Source: Betaproteobacteria bacterium (GTDB lineage: Bacteria > Pseudomonadota > Gammaproteobacteria > Burkholderiales > SG8-39). From it: a stretch of DNA of 64,000 nucleotides. Positions 50,785-59,001 of the stretch are shown piece by piece (positions within the stretch are counted from its first letter, which is position 1; each line of letters opens with the position of its first letter). The position numbers were made by a program, and so were the translations under genes. The notes beneath the pieces are model-generated. The model was not told the origin of the DNA. It was given only the letters and a program-made list of their open reading frames with translations, and made no database searches. The DNA is taken from contig SHXR01000006.1 in NCBI GenBank assembly GCA_009693235.1, positions 1 through 64,000 on the forward strand. Direction: 5' to 3'.

Positions 50785-51702
50785 CTACGTTGCGAATCTT
50801 TGCGTCAACGGCAGACCTTGGACACTTGCACCAAACTCCGCCATTTCAGGCAGCGCGCCCCACAGGCAAAACGACTGCGGCGCAAAGGGGAACTGGCGGG
50901 GACGATAGCTCGCATCAAGGGCCGGTTGAATCTCGCGCATGCCATACGAATAGGCGTAGATCATTTTGTCCGGCCCTGCAAAATAAAGAAAGATGGCCGA
51001 TGACGTCGGATCACGGCCTGGTCCGAAGAGGATCTTCACGCCCTGCTCGCGCAGGAAATACCAGGAACGCATGAGGTCATCGAGCGTCTTGACCGCGAAG
51101 CTGACGTGCTGCAAGCCGGTCCGACCGGATGGATAGAGCGCAAGCGAGTGGTGCCGGGTACCCATCCGTAGCAGGGCCACATCACCGATCCGATCGGACA
51201 CGCGCAGCATGCCACTGCGCATCCAAAAGGCTGCATCGCGCGATGCATTCGAGGTGCGCAAACCAATATGGCTGAGTCGCGTGAGGCCGGCATCGCGCAT
51301 CGACTGCCGACGCGCATCGCCTTGATGCGGGCGCGCGACGATCTCGATGCGATGGCCACTTGCAGCACGGAACGCCATCAATTGCCGGACCCGGCGCCCG
51401 CTCGCTTCCCGCTCGGTGCCGATGCGAATCCGTTGCCCGGTTGCCTCGATGGCCGCTGCTGCCGCATTGAAATCCGCGGGATCTGCCAGTTGGAGACCAA
51501 TCGTTTGATCACTGGGATCACCGTCAAAATAGACAAGCGTGTGATCAGGCGCATCACCTTGCGTTGCAACGCTACGCAAATACGCAACGCCGCCCTCGCG
51601 CCGGACCAGTGCGAGGCCAATGATCCGCGTCGCGAATTCGATCGCGCCCGCGAGGTCACGCGTGCCGATGCGCACGTAATGGAGGTCGTGGAGCTTGATC
51701 AT
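50785..51702 (-). CDS. VOC-family extradiol dioxygenase-like protein, divergent metal site
   Basis: A 305-residue two-domain glyoxalase-fold protein closely related to the next gene. The expected metal histidines are in LSHIGLRT and LQHVSFAVKT. The position of the third ligand reads IYAYSYG where the paralogue has VYEYSVG, so the metal-binding glutamate appears to be alanine. It may be inactive as a dioxygenase or have another role. The stop of the paralogue lies 22 bases upstream, so the two form one transcript. Confidence 0.87.
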   Translation of the reverse strand: MIKLHDLHYVRIGTRDLAGAIEFATRIIGLALVRREGGVAYLRSVATQGDAPDHTLVYFDGDPSDQTIGLQLADPADFNAAAAAIEATGQRIRIGTEREASGRRVRQLMAFRAASGHRIEIVARPHQGDARRQSMRDAGLTRLSHIGLRTSNASRDAAFWMRSGMLRVSDRIGDVALLRMGTRHHSLALYPSGRTGLQHVSFAVKTLDDLMRSWYFLREQGVKILFGPGRDPTSSAIFLYFAGPDKMIYAYSYGMREIQPALDASYRPRQFPFAPQSFCLWGALPEMAEFGASVQGLPLTQRFAT

Positions 51703-51724
51703 AAGCTAACCTGCGCGGCGCCGA

Positions 51725-52642
51725 TCACACCACCCGCAATGGCGCCCCTTCCGGCTTCTTCACCTCGAATTCACGAACGTCTGGCACCGCTCCCCACATG
51801 CATAGCGAAAACTTCTCAAACGGAAACTGGCGCGGGCGATAGCTGGCGTCCTCCTCATGAGGGATCAGTTTCACGCCGACCGAGTATTCGTAGACCATGC
51901 CATCGGGCCCCTCGAAGTAGACCATCACTGCTGAGGACAGCGGGTGGCGCCCCGGACCCCAGACGATTCGTACGCCTTTTTCCTTGAGGAAGTAGTAAGA
52001 GCGCATGACATCATCAATATCTTCGACCTGATGATTGATGTGCTGGATCCCCGGAAAGGTCGAAGGGAACAGCGCGAGCGAATGATGAATCGTATCGATC
52101 CGCAGTAGCGCTGCCTCGCCGATCCAATCGGACACGCGGGCGTTCATGACCTTGGTCCAGAAGGCTTCATCGCGCGCGGGGTTGGCAGTGCGCAACCCGA
52201 TATGGCTGAAATTGGTGATGCCGGCGTCGCGCGTTGGATGGTAGCGAACCCCGCTGTGATAGGGCCGCGCCACGATCTCGATCTTGTTGCCGCTCGGGTC
52301 TTGCGAGAAGAGCACCTGGCGCGTGCGTCTGAGTTCGGATTCGTCCTTGGTGCCAAGACGTACCGGATAGCCGGCCTTCTCCAGTTTGGCGGCAACCGCA
52401 TCGATTTCCGACGGATCACGCAGATCGAAGCCGACCGCATGATCCTTCGGATCGCCTTCGAAGTAGACCAAGGTATGGTCGCGCGTATCGCCGCGTACCG
52501 GCACCTTGTCGCTGCGGAAATACGCGGCCTTGCCTTCGCGGCCGACCAGTTGGAGACCAACGATCTTCGTGGCGAACTCGATCGCATCATCGAGCCGCGG
52601 CGTGCCAATGCGAAGGTAACGAATATCGAACAGATCAACCAT
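51725..52642 (-). CDS. VOC-family extradiol dioxygenase (2,3-dihydroxybiphenyl dioxygenase-like)
   Basis: A 305-residue two-domain enzyme. The second domain carries the iron-binding set, His in FSHIGLRT, His in INHQVEDIDD and Glu in VYEYSVG. It would cleave a catechol ring next to the hydroxyls. ATG at 52642 follows GAGGACC. The track start at 52714 adds 24 unlikely residues. The neighbouring HpaB-type monooxygenase could produce its substrate. It is divergent from the EF-G-like gene across a 250-base gap in which no further feature was found. Confidence 0.89.
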   Translation of the reverse strand: MVDLFDIRYLRIGTPRLDDAIEFATKIVGLQLVGREGKAAYFRSDKVPVRGDTRDHTLVYFEGDPKDHAVGFDLRDPSEIDAVAAKLEKAGYPVRLGTKDESELRRTRQVLFSQDPSGNKIEIVARPYHSGVRYHPTRDAGITNFSHIGLRTANPARDEAFWTKVMNARVSDWIGEAALLRIDTIHHSLALFPSTFPGIQHINHQVEDIDDVMRSYYFLKEKGVRIVWGPGRHPLSSAVMVYFEGPDGMVYEYSVGVKLIPHEEDASYRPRQFPFEKFSLCMWGAVPDVREFEVKKPEGAPLRVV

Positions 52643-52892
52643 GGGGTCCTCTTCATCAGGATGGAAAATTCGGCTGCGGACCACACGCCTTGGCGTGGCA
52701 GCGTGCGCAGCCACAAATGTAGCACCGATGGCGCGGAATGCATGCCCCGGCCCGTGTCAAACCCTGCCGTTCGAGCCCGACCGCGACGCGTTCATGGGGT
52801 CCGCGCTAGAGTGTTGCCTACGGAATTATTGTTGGAGACATCACCGCAGAAATTCATCGCAGGTGCAGGACAACCAGAGGAGGGACCAGGCC

Positions 52893-54947
52893 ATGGCGCA
52901 ATGGACGACGGAACACATCCGTACCATCGCACTCGTCGGACACGGTAGTTCCGGCAAGACGACGCTTACGGAAGCCTTGCTCCACCAGGCGGGTGCCATC
53001 GCGGTAAAAGGCGCGGTTGAACGCGGCACGACCGTGTCCGATTACGACCCGCTGGAAAAAGAGTTCCAGCACTCCCTGCACACCTCAGTGATGCATCTGG
53101 AGCACGCCAGCACCCGCATCCACCTCGCCGACACTCCGGGTTTCCCCGATTTCGTCGGACAGGCAGTCGGTGCGCTGGATGCCGTTGAGACCGTCGGCAT
53201 CGTCATCAATGCGCAACATGGCATTGAGATGATTGCCTCCCGCATGATGCAGTGGGCGGCCGAGCGGCAATTGTGTCGGATCATCATCGTCAACAAAATC
53301 GACGCGGAAAACGTCGATCTCCCGAAGCTGCTCGCCCGCATCCAGGACGTTTTCGGCAAGGAATGCCTGCCGATCAACCTGCCCGCGGCGGGTGCCACGA
53401 AGGTGGTCGACTGCTTTTTCAATCCGGCCGGCGAGGCGGATTTTTCCTCGGTGGCGAGCGCGCATCAAGCGCTCATCGACCAGACGGTCGAGGTCGACGA
53501 AGCATTGATGGAGAAGTATCTCGAACAAGGCGAAATTGCCCTCGATGCGCTGCACATGCCCTTCGAAAAAGCGCTGCGTGAAGGGCACCTGATACCGGTG
53601 TGTTTTGTGTCGGCGCGCAGCGGCGCAGGCGTTGCGGAGTTGCTCGATATCATCGTGAAGCTCCTGCCCAATCCCATCGAAGGCAACCCACCTTTGTTCT
53701 ACAAAGGCGCAGAGGAAAGGGCGGCATCGTTCCTGTCGGTGCCGCACCCAAGCCTCCATGCGCTAGCCCATGTGTTCAAGATCGTCGTCGATCCGTTCGT
53801 GGGCAAGCTGGCGGTGTTTCGCGTCCATCAAGGCACCATCAAAAAGGATGCCAATCTTTACGTCGGCGCCAACAAGAAGCCCTTCAAGGTGAGCCACCTG
53901 TTCTTGCTGCAGGGCAAGGATCTGAAGGAAGTGAACACGGCCGGGCCGGGCGATATTGCGGCGGTGGCCAAGGTGGACGAGCTCGAATTCGACTCGGTGC
54001 TGCATAACTCGCATGATGAAGACCAGATCCATATGCGCCCGCTCGCATTTCCGACGCCAATGTATGGGCTCGCGGTGGAACCGAAGCGCCGTGGTGATGA
54101 GCAGCGCATCTCGGAGGCGCTCCATAAGATCGAGATCGAAGACCCAACCCTCAAGGTCGAGCACGATCCGGTGATGAATGAAACCGTCATGCGGGGATTG
54201 GGTGAACTACATTTGCGGTCGGTGATTGAGCGCCTCTCCAAGGTCTTCAAAGTTGAGGTCACGACCCGGCCGCCCCGCATTCCGTTTCGGGAGACGATTA
54301 CCGCGAACGCCGAAGGCCACAGCCGTCACAAGAAGCAATCGGGCGGGGCCGGCCAGTTTGGCGAGGTGTTCCTGCGCGTGGAGCCCCTAGAGCGCGGCGC
54401 CGGTTTCAAGTTCATCGATGCAGTAAAAGGCGGCGTCATTCCAAGCCAGTTCATTCCCGCTGTGGAAAAAGGCATCCAGCAAGTGCTGGCGGCAGGACCC
54501 GTGGCGGGCTATCCGATGCACGACATCCAGGTCACTGTCTATGACGGCAAACACCATCCGGTGGACTCGAAGGAGATCGCCTTCATCGCCGCCGGTCGCA
54601 AGGCCTTTCTTGATGCCATCAGCAAAGCGCGACCGATCGTGCTGGAGCCGATCGTGAACATGCAAGTGGTCTGCCCGGACGCCAAAGTCGGCGACATCGC
54701 GGGGGACCTTTCTTCACGGCGCGGTGCCGTGTCGGGGACCGATAATCTGCAACCCGGCACATGGGTCGTCAACGGACATGCACCGCTATCGGAACTCGAC
54801 GGTTACGCCAACCGGTTGAAGTCAATCACCGCCGGGCAGGGTTCCTTTTCGATGGAACTCAGTCGCTACGATCCGGCACCGTCCGCATTGCAGATGAACC
54901 TGGCCACCGAGCATGCTAAGACACGCAAGCACGCCGAAGACGATTGA
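52893..54947 (+). CDS. EF-G-like translational GTPase (divergent elongation factor G paralogue)
   Basis: A 684-residue protein with the EF-G domain order: GTPase (1-~270), domain II, then domains III-V ending in VVNGHAPLSELDGYANRLKS. The G1 loop is GHGSSGKTT (canonical GHxDxGKTT) and G4 is NKID. The G3 motif is DTPGFPDF, so the catalytic histidine of normal EF-G (DTPGH) is phenylalanine at residue 84. Switch I also departs from the canonical form. It resembles EF-G2-type paralogues rather than housekeeping FusA. The start at 52893 has GAGGAGGG upstream, and the track start at 52641 is inside non-coding sequence. No ribosomal operon accompanies it. Confidence 0.9.
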   Translation: MAQWTTEHIRTIALVGHGSSGKTTLTEALLHQAGAIAVKGAVERGTTVSDYDPLEKEFQHSLHTSVMHLEHASTRIHLADTPGFPDFVGQAVGALDAVETVGIVINAQHGIEMIASRMMQWAAERQLCRIIIVNKIDAENVDLPKLLARIQDVFGKECLPINLPAAGATKVVDCFFNPAGEADFSSVASAHQALIDQTVEVDEALMEKYLEQGEIALDALHMPFEKALREGHLIPVCFVSARSGAGVAELLDIIVKLLPNPIEGNPPLFYKGAEERAASFLSVPHPSLHALAHVFKIVVDPFVGKLAVFRVHQGTIKKDANLYVGANKKPFKVSHLFLLQGKDLKEVNTAGPGDIAAVAKVDELEFDSVLHNSHDEDQIHMRPLAFPTPMYGLAVEPKRRGDEQRISEALHKIEIEDPTLKVEHDPVMNETVMRGLGELHLRSVIERLSKVFKVEVTTRPPRIPFRETITANAEGHSRHKKQSGGAGQFGEVFLRVEPLERGAGFKFIDAVKGGVIPSQFIPAVEKGIQQVLAAGPVAGYPMHDIQVTVYDGKHHPVDSKEIAFIAAGRKAFLDAISKARPIVLEPIVNMQVVCPDAKVGDIAGDLSSRRGAVSGTDNLQPGTWVVNGHAPLSELDGYANRLKSITAGQGSFSMELSRYDPAPSALQMNLATEHAKTRKHAEDD

Positions 54948-54948
54948 C

Positions 54949-54976
54949 GCCTTCTCACAGCTGCCTTCTCACAGCT
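54949..54976. repeat. 14-bp tandem duplication between convergent genes
   Basis: GCCTTCTCACAGCT occurs twice in a row. The second copy contains the stop codon of the CDGSH gene. Confidence 0.85.
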
Positions 54977-55220
54977 TATTGTGCGACCCATCGCAAAATG
55001 GTCCGTTACCGGTGTGCTTGCAGCCGCACAGCGGCCGTGTTTCATCCTTCTCGTGGGTCCAGACGACCGGCTTCAATCCCGCTTTCGACACCGTGTGTGA
55101 GCCGTCGCAAAAAGGCTGGTACTTCGAGAGGCCACAGGCGCACCACGCATACCGATAGGTGGCCTTGAGGTCGATTCGATAGGGGCCATTCTGCGCAACC
55201 ACCGGTCCTTCATTCGACAT
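54969..55220 (-). CDS. Two-CDGSH iron-sulfur protein
   Basis: An 83-residue protein with two CDGSH-type 2Fe-2S motifs, CGLSKYQPFCDGSH and CGCKHTGNGPFCDGSH. Each supplies three cysteines and one histidine. It is a soluble electron-transfer or redox-sensing protein. The length is normal for bacterial tandem-CDGSH proteins. GGAAGG precedes the ATG. It is convergent with the EF-G-like gene. Confidence 0.94.
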   Translation of the reverse strand: MSNEGPVVAQNGPYRIDLKATYRYAWCACGLSKYQPFCDGSHTVSKAGLKPVVWTHEKDETRPLCGCKHTGNGPFCDGSHNKL

Positions 55221-55335
55221 GGCTTTCCTTCCTGCAATAATCCGATTGACGACGTGCCTGCCATTAGCTTACCGTTAATCCATCTTCGTGGTCCAGCCAT
55301 CACTGCGCCAGGGCGCTCACCCGTGAGAGAAACTT

Positions 55336-56016
55336 ATGCAAGCCAAGACACCTGTTAATGCCGATCCTAATCAGGTCGTCGTCGTCAATACCAATGAAAT
55401 GCCGTGGGCAAGCACCGGCCAGCCCGGGGTTTTCCAGAAGGTCATGGAGCGCGTGATCGATCCCCGGAAGGGTCGCGAAACCTCGTTGCTCAAGCTCGAT
55501 CCGGGCGCGCAGTTGCCGGCCGAAGTGCTGACTGAGCGCGTCGATATTTTCGTCCTCGAAGGCAGTTTCAAAGACGAGCAAGGCACGTACGGCACCCATT
55601 CATTCGTGCGCAACCAACCCGGATACCGTCTCAATGTCGAATCAGTCGATGGCTGCGTGATGTACATGAAGCGCCGGGTGCCGATTCACCGGGAGGAGGA
55701 GCGGAAGGTCATCGACGGCAAGACCGCGCAGTGGATACCTTTCCCCCATCGCGGCGCCGACGTGCTGCATCTTTATCGCGACCTGCACGGCATCGAAACA
55801 TCGCGCTTTGGCAACGTCCACCCGCAGAAAAAAATCCCGTCGCACGACCATGCGATGGGTGAAGAAACCTTCATCGTCAAAGGCGTGCTGAAGGACGAAT
55901 ACACCGCGTACACGCCCGGGGTGTGGTTTCGCATACCGATCGGCATCCCACACGCACCCTACACCGAGGATCAGAACTGCATGATGCTGATCCGCGAGGG
56001 CGATCTGGTTTGGTAG
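55336..56016 (+). CDS. ChrR-like bicupin protein
   Basis: A 226-residue protein of two cupin halves. The second has the metal-type pattern HPQKKIPSHDHAMGEETFIVKG and IPHAPYTEDQ. The first is a degenerate half (LDPGAQLPAEVLTERVDIFVLEG). It resembles the ChrR cupin domain without the zinc-binding anti-sigma part, so a sensor, isomerase or dioxygenase role is possible. It is 26 bases upstream of a TRAP operon and may act on the transported compound. Confidence 0.87.
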   Translation: MQAKTPVNADPNQVVVVNTNEMPWASTGQPGVFQKVMERVIDPRKGRETSLLKLDPGAQLPAEVLTERVDIFVLEGSFKDEQGTYGTHSFVRNQPGYRLNVESVDGCVMYMKRRVPIHREEERKVIDGKTAQWIPFPHRGADVLHLYRDLHGIETSRFGNVHPQKKIPSHDHAMGEETFIVKGVLKDEYTAYTPGVWFRIPIGIPHAPYTEDQNCMMLIREGDLVW

Positions 56017-56042
56017 CACCAAAATAACATTGAGGAGACAGC

Positions 56043-57047
56043 ATGCTCGCCGCTCGACACACCGTTCGATCCATTCTTTCCGTGGGCGCTCTGGCACTCG
56101 CCGCGTCCCAGTCAATCGCCGCCGATTTCACGATGAAGATCGGCTTTGGCACGATGAACGACATCCAACACCAATGGGCCAACTGGTACAAGGAGTCACT
56201 GGAAGCGCGGACCGGCAAGCGCATCGAAGTGCATATTTTTCCACGCAGCCAGCTCGGCACCATCGCGAGTCAAATCGAAGGCATGCAGCTTGGCACGGTA
56301 GAGGCCCTCACATCACCCACGGACTTTTATGCCGGCGTCGATCCGCGCTTTGGCACCTTTGCCATCCCGGTCTTATTCAAGGATGCGAAGCATGCCGAGA
56401 AAGTAGTGCTCGATGCCGAGATGAATAAGGAAATCCAGACGCTGGGCGCCGACAAAGGGCTGCAAGTCGTCTCAGTGTTTCCTTACGCCGCCGCACATTA
56501 CTTTGGCAAACAACCGATGCGTCGGCTCGATGACTTCAAAGGCAAGAAGCTCCGTGTCAACGCCACTGCCGCCGAGCGCGCGAAGATGCGTCAGTTCGGC
56601 GCCTCCGCGGTGCCGATGGAACTGTCCGAAGTCGTACCGGGCCTGCAACAAGGTGTGATCGACGGCACCATGAGTGCAGCGGCGGTCTATGTCAATCTGA
56701 AGTTCATCGACATCGGCAAGGTCATCTTGCAGACCAACGATACGATGATCATTTCGGTCGGCACCGTAAGCCGTCCCTGGCTCAACAAGTTGCCGGCCGA
56801 CTTGCGACAAGCCGTGATCGAGGAAGGCAACAAGCTTTCCGGCCGCACCGCCCTGCAATCGCATGTCATCGATGAAGGCGCACGCAAACGCTGGCAAGAA
56901 GCCGGTGGTGAATTCGTCATGCTGTCGGCAGACGAGCAAAAGCGGATGCAGGTGCTGCTGGCCGGCGTCGGCGAAGAAGTCACGAAGGCGGTGCCCGCCG
57001 TCAATGCGTTCTACAAGAAGATGCTCGCGACCAGTCAAAAATACTAG
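56043..57047 (+). CDS. dctP: TRAP transporter solute-binding protein (DctP family), system 3
   Basis: A 334-residue periplasmic receptor with signal peptide ILSVGALALAASQSIAA. The segment DDFKGKKLRVNATAAERA holds the ligand-binding arginine. GAGGAGA precedes ATG at 56043. It is first of a plus-strand dctPQM set preceded by the cupin gene. The ligand is unknown. Confidence 0.92.
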   Translation: MLAARHTVRSILSVGALALAASQSIAADFTMKIGFGTMNDIQHQWANWYKESLEARTGKRIEVHIFPRSQLGTIASQIEGMQLGTVEALTSPTDFYAGVDPRFGTFAIPVLFKDAKHAEKVVLDAEMNKEIQTLGADKGLQVVSVFPYAAAHYFGKQPMRRLDDFKGKKLRVNATAAERAKMRQFGASAVPMELSEVVPGLQQGVIDGTMSAAAVYVNLKFIDIGKVILQTNDTMIISVGTVSRPWLNKLPADLRQAVIEEGNKLSGRTALQSHVIDEGARKRWQEAGGEFVMLSADEQKRMQVLLAGVGEEVTKAVPAVNAFYKKMLATSQKY

Positions 57048-57087
57048 GGAACGTCGGCAGACAATCAGTCCGCCTAATCGCGCATCC

Positions 57088-57609
57088 ATGGCAGATGCGT
57101 TGGCGACCTTGCCCGCCACTGCGGGACAGCGGGACCGATCGATCCTCGCGTTCACCTTCATCACCGTCCCCGAGCTCATCATGGGCACGCTGATGCTGGT
57201 TGGCGTGGCGATCAACATCGCCAACGTCATCGGCCGGTATCTGTTTGGTTATGCGTTCTTCTGGGCCGAAGAGATCATGGTGTTCATCACGATCTGGGGG
57301 GTGTTCATTGGGCTCGCGGCAATGACCTACCGGGGCGATTACCTGAACATGGACCTGTTTTCGCGCGCCTTCACTGGCCGCGCGCGGCTGGTATTGAACG
57401 GCGTCATCGCGATCACCTTGCTGGCGTGCTGTGCATTCATGATCATGCAGTCCTACCGGGTCGTCACGATGCTGGCCGCGGCCGGACAGGTGAGCGTCTC
57501 TGCCAGCATTCCAAAGCAGATTCCCCATGCCGCCCTGCTGGTCGGATTCATTTTCACGGTGCTTGCCATCATCGTTCGCGTCCGTTCCTACATCACCGGA
57601 AAATTTTAG
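57088..57609 (+). CDS. dctQ: TRAP transporter small permease (DctQ family), system 3
   Basis: A 173-residue four-helix membrane protein with segments MGTLMLVGVAINIANVIGRY and ITIWGVFIGLAAMTYRGDYL. The track start at 56863 overlaps the binding-protein gene in another frame. ATG at 57088 gives a normal-length protein. It lies between dctP and dctM of the same operon. Confidence 0.9.
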   Translation: MADALATLPATAGQRDRSILAFTFITVPELIMGTLMLVGVAINIANVIGRYLFGYAFFWAEEIMVFITIWGVFIGLAAMTYRGDYLNMDLFSRAFTGRARLVLNGVIAITLLACCAFMIMQSYRVVTMLAAAGQVSVSASIPKQIPHAALLVGFIFTVLAIIVRVRSYITGKF

Positions 57610-57640
57610 CCCGCGCCATGCACGCGCCAGAGAGGGAGTC

Positions 57641-58912
57641 GTGAGCTGGGTTCTGGTGCTGCTGCCACTTGCAATGCTGGCGTTGGGCTTTCCATTCTTT
57701 CTGATCCTGCTCACCACCGCAGTGGTGGTCTTGGCGTTCTTTTCGAACCTGCCATCAGTGGCGATCCACCAAGTCATGTTCAGCAGCCTGGACAAATACG
57801 CCTTGCTTGCCGTGCCGTTTTTTCTGTTTGCAGGCGACTTGATGGGCCGGGGTGGGGTCTCCGAGCGGCTGGTCAACTGGGTGACCTCGATGATCGGTCG
57901 CGTGCGTGGCAGCCTGCCGTTTACCGCGCTGGGCACCGCTGCCGTATTCAGCGCCATCTCGGGTTCCACTGCGGCGACCACCGCCGCAGTGGGTTCGCTC
58001 ACCTATCAGCGCTTGCGCAATGAAGGGTACAACGAGCGCTTTTCCTCGTCACTCTTGATCTCGGTGGGCGCCATCGACAATCTCATTCCGCCGTCGATCG
58101 GCTTCATACTGTACGGCATAGCGTCTGAGACGTCGATCGTCCGCTTGTTTGCCGCCGGCGTCTTTCCAGGCCTCGTGCTCACCGCATTTTTCGCGCTCTA
58201 CATCTATCTCTATTGCGTGAACCGTGGCGAAACGCGTGGTCAGCCCTTCACACTGGCGCGCTTTATTGCGGCGACGCGTGACGGGATCTGGTCGATTCTT
58301 GCGCCGGTCGTCATTCTTGGCGGCATCTACAGCGGGGTGTTCTCGCCAACCGAGGCGGCGGGCGTGGCCTGCGTCTACGCGATCATCATTACGGCTTTCG
58401 TCTATCGCGAAGTGACGCTTCGGGAGGTCTTTCGCATCGCCGCGCGTTCGATGTATCTCACCGCGCAGATCTTCACGATCGTGGCGGTGGCGGGCGTCTT
58501 TGCATGGATCCTGACCGTCAATGGCGTGCCGCAGGCGATGGTGGCCTCCATCGCGGAGCTCGCCATGCCGCCATGGGCCGTGTTGCTTGCGATCAACCTA
58601 TTGCTGCTCGCGGTCGGCATGTTTCTTGACACCGCGTCATCGATTCTCGTGCTCTCGCCGCTGCTGGTACCGATCGCGAAAGCAATCGGCGTCGATCCGG
58701 TTCATTTCGGCGTGATCCTGGTGATGAATCTCTCGATCGGCACCTTCACCCCGCCCTTTGGGATCAATATCTTCATCGGGCAGGCGGTGTTCAAGGCGCA
58801 ACTTTCGGCGATCTATCCAGGATTGATGCCATTCATCGCGATCGCGGTCGCCGCATTGATGGTCGTGACGTATATCCCGTCGCTATCGCTTTGGATGCTG
58901 CGATTCGTCTAG
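57641..58912 (+). CDS. dctM: TRAP transporter large permease (DctM family), system 3
   Basis: A 423-residue polytopic permease with family segments ISGSTAATTAAVGSLTY, DNLIPPSIGFILYGIA and LSIGTFTPPFGINIFIG. GTG at 57641 has GAGGGAG upstream and is preferred over the track start at 57527, which overlaps dctQ. Its stop TAG is part of the CTAG target of MITE-8. Confidence 0.92.
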   Translation: MSWVLVLLPLAMLALGFPFFLILLTTAVVVLAFFSNLPSVAIHQVMFSSLDKYALLAVPFFLFAGDLMGRGGVSERLVNWVTSMIGRVRGSLPFTALGTAAVFSAISGSTAATTAAVGSLTYQRLRNEGYNERFSSSLLISVGAIDNLIPPSIGFILYGIASETSIVRLFAAGVFPGLVLTAFFALYIYLYCVNRGETRGQPFTLARFIAATRDGIWSILAPVVILGGIYSGVFSPTEAAGVACVYAIIITAFVYREVTLREVFRIAARSMYLTAQIFTIVAVAGVFAWILTVNGVPQAMVASIAELAMPPWAVLLAINLLLLAVGMFLDTASSILVLSPLLVPIAKAIGVDPVHFGVILVMNLSIGTFTPPFGINIFIGQAVFKAQLSAIYPGLMPFIAIAVAALMVVTYIPSLSLWMLRFV

Positions 58913-59001
58913 GGAAACGCTGATTAAGCGATCCCGCGCAATCAGCGTGCTCAAATATTCAGGGAGTTACGAGGGGGCGAGCGCCCTTGTTCAATGATTC
59001 C
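58913..59001 (+). mobile_element. MITE copy 8
   Basis: An 89-bp copy with perfect terminal repeats (GGAAACGCTGATTAAG and CTTGTTCAATGATTCC) and perfect CTAG duplications at 58909-58912 and 59002-59005. The left CTAG gives the dctM stop. The right CTAG, read on the other strand, gives the tldD stop. Internal hairpins are intact apart from single changes. Confidence 0.92.

Noticed and set aside
55221-55335. Possible small gene between the CDGSH and cupin genes
   Set aside because: No open frame with a ribosome site or conserved features was seen in this short gap.
4144-59001. Repeated elements considered as a CRISPR array or as simple transcription terminators
   Set aside because: The copies are far apart and not separated by spacers of equal length. 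The hairpins lack a T-run and have terminal repeats with target duplications, so a MITE is the better explanation.
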